DNA from: Acidimicrobiia bacterium
Lineage (GTDB): Bacteria; Actinomycetota; Acidimicrobiia; Spongiisociales; JAHEDJ01
Reading direction: 5' to 3'
DNA length: 38,671 nt
Assembly: GCA_035471805.1 (NCBI GenBank)
Contig: DATIPS010000001.1
Location: 1 to 38,671, forward strand
Both the position numbers and the translations under genes were made by a program. Positions 17,050 to 24,041 of the stretch are shown one piece after another. The notes under the pieces are model-generated. The model did not search any database. It was not told the origin of the DNA and saw only the letters and a program-made list of their open reading frames with translations. Numbering within the stretch: the stretch's first letter is position 1; each line of letters starts with the position of its first letter.

Positions 17050-17541
17050 TTGAGCGACGTACCTTCGAGCTTGGAAGAGCTCATTGGCGACTATCTAGGA
17101 GCAGAACGCCTGGAACTCGATGATCTGGAGATGCTGGGTCAGGGTAGAGGCAGGATTCTGCGCGTCGTCATAGATGGACCGGAAGTCGGTGTGGACCATC
17201 TCGCCGAGTTGTCCAGGGGCATTTCGAGGTTGCTCGATCACGAATCCGATCTTGACGGTTCGTACACACTCGAAGTGACGTCGCCGGGTCTCGAGCGAAA
17301 GCTGCGCCGCCCCGCTCACTATCGCAAGTCGGTGGGCAAGGAGATCACGGTGAAGACGCGAACAGAAGTCGAAGGGCTGCGCCGCCATGAGGGCGTCCTC
17401 GTTGCGTCTGATGATGATGGCATTGTGTTGGAGGTCGACGGCGAGAGTCGGCGGATCGAGTTCGACCAGGTTGGGTCGGCACGGACGGTGTTCCGCTGGG
17501 AGCGGGCACCGAAGCCCGGCAAGAAGCCCGCTAGGAGCTGA
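17050..17541 (+). CDS. rimP: Ribosome maturation factor RimP
   Basis: RimP, 163 aa from the start chosen, is needed for late 30S assembly. The N-terminal alpha/beta domain has L-R-V-V-I-D-G and V-D-H-L-A-E-L-S-R-G-I-S-R-L-L-D, and the linker has the strongly conserved Y-T-L-E-V-T-S-P-G-L-E-R-K-L. A C-terminal Sm-like barrel follows and ends in a short Lys/Pro tail. The start is uncertain: TTG 17050 has GGAG 9 nt upstream, while GTG 17035 and GTG 17008 are in frame, but the latter lies in the leader hairpin. It is followed by nusA after 4 bp. Confidence 0.92.
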   Translation: MSDVPSSLEELIGDYLGAERLELDDLEMLGQGRGRILRVVIDGPEVGVDHLAELSRGISRLLDHESDLDGSYTLEVTSPGLERKLRRPAHYRKSVGKEITVKTRTEVEGLRRHEGVLVASDDDGIVLEVDGESRRIEFDQVGSARTVFRWERAPKPGKKPARS

Positions 17542-17545
17542 TGAA

Positions 17546-18811
17546 ATGAAAATCGACGCACAGGTGATGGAAGCACTCGAACTACTCGAGCGCGAGCGCG
17601 GCGTGCCGGTCGACACTATTCTCGACGCCCTGGCCAATGCTCTCGTTTCGGCCTACAAGCGAAGTCCGGGAGCCGCCGAGGAGGCGCGCGTCGTCATCGA
17701 TTCGGGGAGTGGCGACATCGTGGTCTACGCCCAGGATTTGGATGAGGACGGCAACGTCACGAAGGAGTGGGAGGACACTCCGGAAGACTTCGGGCGTATT
17801 GCCGCCCAGACGGCCAAGCAGGTCATCGCTCAGCGGCTTCGCGAGGCCAAGCGTGATCAGGTCTTCGATGTCTATGAAGGTCGCGAAGGTGATCTGGTGA
17901 CCGGGATAATCCAGCAGGTCGATTACCGGTACTCGATTCTCGACCTCGGTGATGCCGAAGCGCTCCTGCCCGGGTCGGAACGGATTCCATATGAACGGCT
18001 CGAGCGCGGTAATCGCGTCAAGGCTTTCGTGCTCGAGGTTCGTAACGAGGCAAAAGGCCCCCAGATCGTCGTGAGCCGGAGCCATCCCGACTTCGTTCGC
18101 CGCCTGCTCGAACTCGAGGTACCGGAGTTGATCGATGGAACGATCGAGATCAAGGCGATCGCTCGCGAGCCGGGCAATCGAACGAAGATCGCGGTTTCCT
18201 CGAATGATCCGAATGTCGATCCGAAGGGTGCCTGTGTCGGGGCGCGCGGGTCGCGTGTGCGGCAGGTAGTCAACGAACTGCGCGGCGAAAAGGTCGACGT
18301 GGTCGAGTGGCGAGAGGACAAGGCTCAGTTCATTGCGGAGGCTCTCGGACCTGCCAAGGTTCAGGAGGTACGGATCGATGAGGCCAACGAGACGGCGGTG
18401 GTGATAGTCAGCGACCACCAGCTGTCGCTGGCGATCGGCAAAGAAGGGCAGAATGCGCGCCTTGCGGCCCGCTTGTCCGGTTACCGGGTCGACATCCGGT
18501 CGGACCTGGAAGACAGCAACGCGGCAGCTGCAAACCTCGCAGGGTCCTCTGCCCTGGATGATCCTGAGTCTGAATCGATTGTGGTGGAAGATCCCGCCGA
18601 GGTGACTCCGGACCGGACAGGACTGGAGACCACTGCGGTCGACGTCTCCCCGACCGACGTGGGTGAGGAGGAGGCCGACGCGTCCGAGGCGCATCCGGAC
18701 GTCACGGAACCCGAAGTCGACGGCGTCGACGACGACGCGGCTGAGGATGCGGCAGATGAGCAGTTTGGCGAGACCGCCGAAGACGGCGACACTCCTACCG
18801 AAGACGAATAG
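17546..18811 (+). CDS. nusA: Transcription termination/antitermination factor NusA
   Basis: NusA, 421 aa, binds RNA polymerase and RNA to modulate pausing, termination and antitermination. An N-terminal polymerase-binding domain (1-125) is followed by S1 (about 130-200), KH1 (about 225-285, with P-K-G-A-C-V-G-A-R-G-S-R-V) and KH2 (about 290-335, with L-A-I-G-K-E-G-Q-N-A-R-L-A). The last 85 residues are very acidic, rich in Asp, Glu and Ala, without the two AR repeats of enterobacterial NusA. ATG 17546 has AGGAG 9 nt upstream; the longer frame overlaps rimP. The usual ylxR gene is absent between nusA and infB. Confidence 0.96.
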   Translation: MKIDAQVMEALELLERERGVPVDTILDALANALVSAYKRSPGAAEEARVVIDSGSGDIVVYAQDLDEDGNVTKEWEDTPEDFGRIAAQTAKQVIAQRLREAKRDQVFDVYEGREGDLVTGIIQQVDYRYSILDLGDAEALLPGSERIPYERLERGNRVKAFVLEVRNEAKGPQIVVSRSHPDFVRRLLELEVPELIDGTIEIKAIAREPGNRTKIAVSSNDPNVDPKGACVGARGSRVRQVVNELRGEKVDVVEWREDKAQFIAEALGPAKVQEVRIDEANETAVVIVSDHQLSLAIGKEGQNARLAARLSGYRVDIRSDLEDSNAAAANLAGSSALDDPESESIVVEDPAEVTPDRTGLETTAVDVSPTDVGEEEADASEAHPDVTEPEVDGVDDDAAEDAADEQFGETAEDGDTPTEDE

Positions 18812-18823
18812 CGCGGAGAGATA

Positions 18824-20899
18824 GTGGCGAAGATTCGAATATATGAGTTGGCCCGTGAGTTGGGGCTGGAATCGAAGGATGTGCTCCAGCGCGTCCTGGA
18901 CCTGGGAATTGAAGCCAAGACTGCATCCTCCGGAGTAGAGCCCGAGGCAGCCGAAAGAGTCAGACAGTCCTATTCGGCCGCTGAACAAGTTCAACCGGCT
19001 CCGAAGCAGAAGGTGGAGGCCGAGCCCGAAGTCGAATCCGCTCCCGAGCCGGAAGCCACTCTCGAACCTGAGGCCGAGCTCGAGGCCGAACCGGCACTTT
19101 CAGCAGAACCGGAGCCAGAATCGGCTCCTGCTCCCACGGTCTCGGTGACCTCGGGGATCACCCCCGAAGGCCTGGCTGAGCTGATCGGACAGCCGGCCAC
19201 GGAGATCGTCAGGGCCCTCATCCAGATGGGCGAGATGGTCGGCTCCTCCACTCCTGTTCCCGAAGATGCCCTGGAGCTCCTTGGTGATCACTTCAACGTC
19301 ACGATCGAGGTCGTCGCCGCCGATCCTGCGACCCGGACCGGATCACGCGTTCGACCGAAGAAGGTGTACGACGATGATCCGAGCGTCCTGGTCGGGCGCC
19401 CGCCGGTCGTCACCGTGATGGGCCACGTCGACCACGGCAAGACGACATTGCTCGACTATATCCGCCACACGAATGTCGTCGGCGGCGAGCACGGTGGAAT
19501 AACCCAGCACATCGGTGCCTATCAGGTTGATGTGAACGGCAACAAGATCACCTTCCTCGACACTCCGGGCCACGAGGCCTTCACCGCGTTGCGGGCCCGC
19601 GGTGCAGAGGTGACCGACATCGTTGTGTTGATCGTGTCCGCCGACGACGGCGTGATGCCGCAGACCGTCGAGGCCATCAGTCACGCCAAGGCAGCCGGGG
19701 TTCCGATCATCGTGGCAATCAACAAGATGGATCTGCCCGGCGCCGACCCGCAGAATATCCGTGCCCAGCTGACCGAGTACGAGCTGATAGCCGAGGAACT
19801 CGGTGGAGATGTCATCACAGTCGAACTCTCCGCGAAGAGCGGCGAGGGAGTCGACCATCTACTCGAGATGATCGACCTGGTGGCGCAGCTCGAGGAATTC
19901 AAAGGTAACCCGAAACCCCGCGCGGAGGGTGTGGTGGTCGAGAGCCAGCTCGATGTCGGGCGCGGGCCGGTGGCGACGGTGATCGTTCAACGTGGCACCC
20001 TCAAACAGGGCGATGCGCTCGTCGCCGGACCGGTGTCGGGGCGCGTTCGGTCGATGCTCGACGAGACGGGCGACAAGGTTCAATCAGCGGGACCCAGCAC
20101 ACCCGTGTTGGTTATGGGCTGGTCCGAGGTCCCCACTGCCGGCGACGCGTTTCAGGTTCTCAAGAACGAACGCGAGGCACGGAATCAGGCGGCCAAAGCT
20201 ATGGAGCAGCTCAGATCGGACGAGCAGGTCATTCCGACCGCTCGCGAGCGTCTCGCCCAACTGCTCGAGCAACTCCGGACCCAGGATGAGGCGGACCTCC
20301 GCTTGATCATCAGGGCAGATGCACATGGTTCGCTCGAGGCCATTCGCGAATCCGTCGCCAAGATCGGCCGCCAGGGCGGCAAGATCACGCTGGTCCAGGG
20401 GGCAGTGGGCGGTATCTCTGAGAACGACGTCAGCCTTGCAGAAGTAACCGAGTCGGTGATCGTGGGTTTCAACGTCCGTCCGGATGCCAAAGCCCGCAGG
20501 TCGGCCGAGGAAAAGGGCATTGAGATCCGCACATATCGGGTGATCTACGAGATGCTCGACGAGATCGAGCAGATGCTGGTCGGGAAACTCGCTCCGGACG
20601 AGGTGGAGGCCGTCATCGGGTCCGCCGAGGTACGAGCAATCTTCAGGACACCGAGAGCGGGCAACATCGCCGGATGTTATGTCACCGAAGGCGAGATTCT
20701 GCGCGGGTCCCGGGCCAGAGTGCTCAGGGGCGGTGTGGTCATCCACGACGGCCGGATCGGTTCCTTGCGTCGGTTCAAAGAAGACGTTCGCCAGGTATCG
20801 GCGGCCTACGAATGCGGGATAGGTTTCGAGACCTTCAACGACATCAAGGAAGAAGACGTCATCGAGGTCTACGAAGTCCGCGAAGTCGCCCGCACCTGA
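18824..20899 (+). CDS. infB: Translation initiation factor IF-2
   Basis: IF-2, 691 aa, is the GTPase that places fMet-tRNA on the 30S subunit and joins subunits. An IF2_N winged-helix module (1-50) is followed by a linker rich in Glu, Pro and Ala (about 55-105) and a second IF2_N module. The G domain shows G-H-V-D-H-G-K-T (about 201-208), D-T-P-G-H-E-A-F and N-K-M-D-L-P-G. Domains II-IV follow to the end. The N-terminal linker is short compared with the large actinobacterial IF-2 proteins of 900-1000 residues. The GTG start at 18824 lies 12 bp after nusA. Confidence 0.97.
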   Translation: MAKIRIYELARELGLESKDVLQRVLDLGIEAKTASSGVEPEAAERVRQSYSAAEQVQPAPKQKVEAEPEVESAPEPEATLEPEAELEAEPALSAEPEPESAPAPTVSVTSGITPEGLAELIGQPATEIVRALIQMGEMVGSSTPVPEDALELLGDHFNVTIEVVAADPATRTGSRVRPKKVYDDDPSVLVGRPPVVTVMGHVDHGKTTLLDYIRHTNVVGGEHGGITQHIGAYQVDVNGNKITFLDTPGHEAFTALRARGAEVTDIVVLIVSADDGVMPQTVEAISHAKAAGVPIIVAINKMDLPGADPQNIRAQLTEYELIAEELGGDVITVELSAKSGEGVDHLLEMIDLVAQLEEFKGNPKPRAEGVVVESQLDVGRGPVATVIVQRGTLKQGDALVAGPVSGRVRSMLDETGDKVQSAGPSTPVLVMGWSEVPTAGDAFQVLKNEREARNQAAKAMEQLRSDEQVIPTARERLAQLLEQLRTQDEADLRLIIRADAHGSLEAIRESVAKIGRQGGKITLVQGAVGGISENDVSLAEVTESVIVGFNVRPDAKARRSAEEKGIEIRTYRVIYEMLDEIEQMLVGKLAPDEVEAVIGSAEVRAIFRTPRAGNIAGCYVTEGEILRGSRARVLRGGVVIHDGRIGSLRRFKEDVRQVSAAYECGIGFETFNDIKEEDVIEVYEVREVART

Positions 20900-20904
20900 G
20901 CGCT

Positions 20905-21198
20905 ATGCATGCCGCAGCACTGCGGATCGAAATCCGTATTCCGGAAGCCAGGTCGCTCAAGGCCAAGCGGCGGGTTCTTCAGTCGTTCATCGCCGACCTC
21001 CGAAACCGAATGTCCCTTTCTGTCGCCGAGGTAGGCGACCACGACGCTTGGCAACGGTCTACCGTAGGAGTTGCAATCGTCGCCGCCACCGGCGGGGAGC
21101 TTGAGCAGCGCATCGCGACGGTGCATCGAATGCTCAGTGAACGAGTCGATCTGGAGGTTGTCCGGGTCGGCGTGAGTCATCTGGAGGATCCGGAATGA
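20905..21198 (+). CDS. DUF503 (YlxP-like) family protein
   Basis: The 97-aa protein has the family pattern R-I-E-I-R-I-P-E-A-R-S-L-K-A-K-R-R-V-L-Q near the N-terminus, then V-S-V/A-E-V-G-D-H-D-A-W-Q-R-S-T-V-G-V-A and a short alpha/beta end. DUF503 proteins (YlxP in Bacillus) lie in nusA-infB-rbfA operons and have been linked to ribosome assembly, but the biochemical role is not settled. ATG 20905 is 5 bp after infB; the stop overlaps the rbfA ATG (ATGA). Confidence 0.88.
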   Translation: MHAAALRIEIRIPEARSLKAKRRVLQSFIADLRNRMSLSVAEVGDHDAWQRSTVGVAIVAATGGELEQRIATVHRMLSERVDLEVVRVGVSHLEDPE

Positions 21199-21572
21199 GT
21201 CGCGGAGATCGAATGCGGCGGGTCGACTCGATGCTCAAGCAAGCCATCGCCGAGCACGTTGCTGACCTCAAAGACCCGCGTCTCGGCTTCGTCACGATTA
21301 CCGGGGTTGAGACTTCCCCCGACCTCAGAAGCGCCCGCGTGTTCTTCTCGGTGCTCGGCAAACCCGAAGAGACCAGTTCATCGCTCGAGGCCCTGACGGC
21401 TGCGGCTTCGAAGATCAGGACCGAGGTGGGACAGGAGATACGCCTGAAATACACCCCCAGCCTCGCCTTCGTCGTCGATGAGGCGATCGAGCGGGGGGCA
21501 CACATTGCTTCGATTCTGCACGAGATCGAACAGGAGGAGGCCGCCGCGGCGGGGGAACTCGAACGTGATTGA
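21195..21572 (+). CDS. rbfA: Ribosome-binding factor A
   Basis: RbfA, 125 aa, helps 16S rRNA 5'-end maturation and cold-adapted 30S assembly. It has a single KH-like domain: R-R-V-D-S-M-L-K-Q-A-I-A-E, D-P-R-L-G-F-V-T-I-T-G-V-E-T-S-P-D-L-R-S-A, then L-R/K-Y-T-P-S-L-A-F-V-V-D, with an acidic Glu/Ala tail. It overlaps DUF503 by 4 bp and truB by 8 bp, so translation is coupled through this stretch. Confidence 0.95.
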   Translation: MSRGDRMRRVDSMLKQAIAEHVADLKDPRLGFVTITGVETSPDLRSARVFFSVLGKPEETSSSLEALTAAASKIRTEVGQEIRLKYTPSLAFVVDEAIERGAHIASILHEIEQEEAAAAGELERD

Positions 21573-22449
21573 CGGGTTCATGCTCGTCGACAAGGAAGGC
21601 GGATGGACTTCTCATGACGTCGTGGCAAAGGTGCGCCGGCTGCTCGACCAGAAGAAGGTCGGCCACGCCGGAACGCTCGACCCGATGGCGACCGGCCTCC
21701 TGGTGCTCGGATTGGGCCGGGCGACGCGGGCGATCCGTTACGTGCAAGATGCTGGCAAGACCTACCTCGCCACGGCGCAGTTTGGCGTGGCAACAGACAC
21801 CCTCGACGCCGATGGCGCCGTTCTGAGTCGCTCGCCGATGGAGTTCGACGAAGACGAGTTGCGATCCGTGCTTCCACGGTTCATCGGTGAAATCATGCAG
21901 GTGCCGCCAATGGTGTCGGCTCTGAAGATCGACGGCCGCCGATTGTACGACCTGGCTCGCGAGGGCAAAGAGGTGGAACGGCAGGCGCGGCCGGTGCACG
22001 TTCGATCGATTGAGATTCTCGATTTTGCGCCCGGTCTCTACCCGGAGGTGACGTTCAGGGTCGATTGCGGCAGCGGAACCTATATCCGTACGCTCGCCGA
22101 CGACATGGGCAGAGCTCTGGGCGGGCACGCCCACCTGACCGCTCTGCGGCGGACGCGTATCGGGCGACTCACGGTCGAGCAGGCACACACGATCGAGCAA
22201 CTCGAGAGCCTGGCCGACGCCGGGTCGGCCGCCGTTTCGATGCGGGACGTGCTGCTCGAAGAGCTCCCGCACATTTCGGTCGACGGTGGCGTCGCAGTCG
22301 GGGTGCGGAACGGGCGCCCTCTTTCTCCGGACCTCGTTTCGCAGGGATTCCCGGACGGCCCGTTTTGCGTGATCGATCGGGAGGGCCGGATGCTGGCCGT
22401 CTATTCGCATGCCGGCGGCAAGGCTCGATCCGAGGTGGTCTTTCCATGA
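21565..22449 (+). CDS. truB: tRNA pseudouridine(55) synthase
   Basis: TruB, 294 aa, makes pseudouridine 55 in the T-loop of tRNA. The catalytic Asp is D39 in G-H-A-G-T-L-D-P-M-A-T-G, preceded by the family's K-E-G-G-W-T-S-H-D-V-V. Other motifs are V-P-P-M-V-S-A-L-K-I-D-G-R-R-L-Y and C-G-S-G-T-Y-I-R-T-L-A-D-D. A C-terminal PUA-like region of about 80 residues follows. The GTG at 21565 lies inside the end of rbfA with a GGGGGAA sequence before it; ATG 21580 is an alternative. The stop overlaps the ribF ATG. Confidence 0.95.
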   Translation: MIDGFMLVDKEGGWTSHDVVAKVRRLLDQKKVGHAGTLDPMATGLLVLGLGRATRAIRYVQDAGKTYLATAQFGVATDTLDADGAVLSRSPMEFDEDELRSVLPRFIGEIMQVPPMVSALKIDGRRLYDLAREGKEVERQARPVHVRSIEILDFAPGLYPEVTFRVDCGSGTYIRTLADDMGRALGGHAHLTALRRTRIGRLTVEQAHTIEQLESLADAGSAAVSMRDVLLEELPHISVDGGVAVGVRNGRPLSPDLVSQGFPDGPFCVIDREGRMLAVYSHAGGKARSEVVFP

Positions 22450-23372
22450 GAGTTCTCCGAGGAGACCCGAAAACATGGCCGGAACCGCGCCAATCCGGGT
22501 TTGCGGTGACCATCGGCAACTTCGACGGCGTCCACCTGGGTCATCAGACGGTGTTGTCGGATCTGGCGGAGCGGGCAGTGGCATTGGGCGGCATTCCTCG
22601 AGCCGTTCTCACCTTCGACCCTCATCCGGTGGCGGTAATGGCACCGGATCGTGCGCCGCGTCTGCTCACGTCCATCGACCAGCGGATCGAGATTCTCGAC
22701 TATCTGGGTGTCGATACCGTCGGAGTGCTTCCCTTCGAGCAGGTGAGAACCATGACGCCCGAGCAGTTCGTCGGTGATGTACTGGCTCGCGGGTTGGCAG
22801 CACGCGTGGTGGCGGTGGGATCGAACTTCAGATTCGGGCACGAACGGGCGGGCGACATCGATGCCTTGCGAGCAGGGGGAGCCGCCTTTGGTTATGAGGT
22901 CGATGTCGTGCCGCTGCTGGAGGGTGACGGACCGCTCTCATCTTCCGGCATCCGGGCAATGGTCGCAGCCGGCGCAGTCGAGAACGCTCGGCAGGCTCTG
23001 GGACGGGCCTTTGAGTTGCGCGGCGCGGTCGTCGGCGGCGAGCGGCGGGGGCGGGCAATCGGATTCCCCACCGCCAACGTGGTTCCTCCGTCCGGCATGG
23101 CGATTCCTGCGCGCGGGGTGTACGCGGCCAGGGTGCGGGTGGGCGCACACCTGCACCCGGCGGTCGTCAACGTCGGAGTGCGCCCCACCTTCGACGGTGA
23201 AAACGAACTCGTTGAGGCCCATCTGCTCGACTTCGAGGATGAACTGTACGGACGGATAATCGGCGTCCTCTTCGAACGGCGACTGCGCGACGAGATGAAG
23301 TTCTCTGGAGTTGCCGAGTTGGTGGAGCAGATCGAGCACGACGTCACGGATGCTCGCAGAGCCTTGGCGTAA
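22446..23372 (+). CDS. ribF: Bifunctional riboflavin kinase / FMN adenylyltransferase
   Basis: RibF, 308 aa, converts riboflavin to FMN and then FAD. The N-terminal adenylyltransferase domain has T-I-G-N-F-D-G-V-H-L-G-H (22-33, with the HxGH-like motif), T-F-D-P-H-P and the S-S-S-G-I-R motif. The C-terminal flavokinase domain starts at G-R-A-I-G-F-P-T-A-N-V (about 202) and has Y-A-A-R-V and N-V-G-V-R-P-T-F. It overlaps truB by 4 bp and ends the rimP operon; its position next to rpsO is conserved in many bacteria. Confidence 0.96.
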   Translation: MRVLRGDPKTWPEPRQSGFAVTIGNFDGVHLGHQTVLSDLAERAVALGGIPRAVLTFDPHPVAVMAPDRAPRLLTSIDQRIEILDYLGVDTVGVLPFEQVRTMTPEQFVGDVLARGLAARVVAVGSNFRFGHERAGDIDALRAGGAAFGYEVDVVPLLEGDGPLSSSGIRAMVAAGAVENARQALGRAFELRGAVVGGERRGRAIGFPTANVVPPSGMAIPARGVYAARVRVGAHLHPAVVNVGVRPTFDGENELVEAHLLDFEDELYGRIIGVLFERRLRDEMKFSGVAELVEQIEHDVTDARRALA

Positions 23373-23522
23373 CGGCAGGCGGTCGATGCGGCTGCGCTCG
23401 AGAGGCCGAGGAAGGTGCTCTCCGGTGCGGGAAGCTCGGCGACCGGGGGTGGCGGCCTCGTTTCTGGACCCGCCCCGGCCGGTCGAGGTATGGGTGACCG
23501 CGGACTCGCCGCGAGCTCTCAA
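23373..23522 (+). other. GC-rich intergenic region with nested inverted repeats
   Basis: No credible gene lies between ribF and the rpsO promoter. The stretch holds mutually exclusive pairings: GAGGCCG (23402-23408) with CGGCCTC (23453-23459), CCGAG (23406-23410) with CTCGG (23435-23439), and a CGACCGG/CCGGTCG pair further right. It could be a structured 3' region of the rimP operon, a terminator or a small RNA; it does not match tRNA, tmRNA or RNase P RNA as I know them. Confidence 0.25.
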
Positions 23523-23553
23523 TTGCCCCTCAGGGGCTCGGAGGTGTTACACT
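23523..23553 (+). promoter_or_regulatory. Candidate rpsO promoter
   Basis: TTGCCC (23523-23528) as -35 and TTACAC/TACACT (23547-23553) as -10, 18-19 bp apart. The -10 context GTGTTACACTC closely resembles the rpsB one (CTGTTACGCTC). The -35 lies in a small hairpin (GCCCC-TCA-GGGGC). Confidence 0.45.
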
Positions 23554-23591
23554 CCCATCCGTTCCCTTCCACCTCTGCAGCGAAGCGTGAA

Positions 23592-23849
23592 ATGAAGACG
23601 ACCAAAGAAATAATCTCGGAGTACGGTCAGCACGACAGCGACACCGGCTCACCGGAGGTCCAGGTGGCCCTCCTGAGCGACCGCATCAACCATCTGACCG
23701 ATCATCTCCGCACTCACAAACACGATCACCACAGCCGGCGTGGCCTGCTGATGATGGTCGGCAAGCGCCGCCGCTTGCTGAACTACCTCAAGCGTGAAGA
23801 TGTCGAGAGATATCGACAGCTGATCGCACGTCTCGGCTTGCGCCGATAG
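23592..23849 (+). CDS. rpsO: 30S ribosomal protein S15
   Basis: S15, 85 aa, binds the 16S rRNA central domain early in assembly and forms bridge B4. The family core is plain: [19 protein letters not shown], then [25 protein letters not shown]. The N-terminus is about four residues shorter than usual. ATG 23592 is chosen because the promoter lies just upstream, although no strong Shine-Dalgarno precedes it. The 5' leader would be only about 30 nt. It is followed by a strong hairpin and then pnp, the common rpsO-pnp pair. Confidence 0.96.
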   Translation: MKTTKEIISEYGQHDSDTGSPEVQVALLSDRINHLTDHLRTHKHDHHSRRGLLMMVGKRRRLLNYLKREDVERYRQLIARLGLRR

Positions 23850-23853
23850 TTCT

Positions 23854-23881
23854 CGAGGAAGCGGCTTCGGCCGCTTCCTCG
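23854..23881 (+). terminator. Perfect 12-bp hairpin with TTCG tetraloop between rpsO and pnp
   Basis: CGAGGAAGCGGC (23854-23865), loop TTCG, then GCCGCTTCCTCG (23870-23881), followed by CCGTTTG. It begins 5 nt after the rpsO stop. The stable UUCG loop and perfect stem fit a terminator, but the T tract is only three, so read-through into pnp is likely; it may also protect the rpsO 3' end or be a processing site. Confidence 0.65.
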
Positions 23882-23965
23882 CCGTTTGACCCCACTCGGG
23901 TCCGACATCCCAGTACCGGCAATTCGCCGGGATCATCTCGAAACACAACGGGGGCAGTGTCCAGT

Positions 23966-24009
23966 TGTCAGTGGCGACCGCTTCAGGAATGGAGCGACCG
24001 CCACTGGCC
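23966..24009 (+). promoter_or_regulatory. Stem-loop in the pnp leader
   Basis: CAGTGGCG (23969-23976) pairs with CGCCACTG (23999-24006); after a 2x2 internal loop, CGCT (23979-23982) pairs with AGCG (23993-23996), leaving a 10-nt loop. Two further pairs extend the base. It lies 33 nt before the pnp GTG. In E. coli a leader stem-loop cut by RNase III underlies PNPase autocontrol; a similar role here is inference. Confidence 0.45.
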
Positions 24010-24041
24010 ATTGGCACGCCTCCCAGACAAGAGGAGATAGC

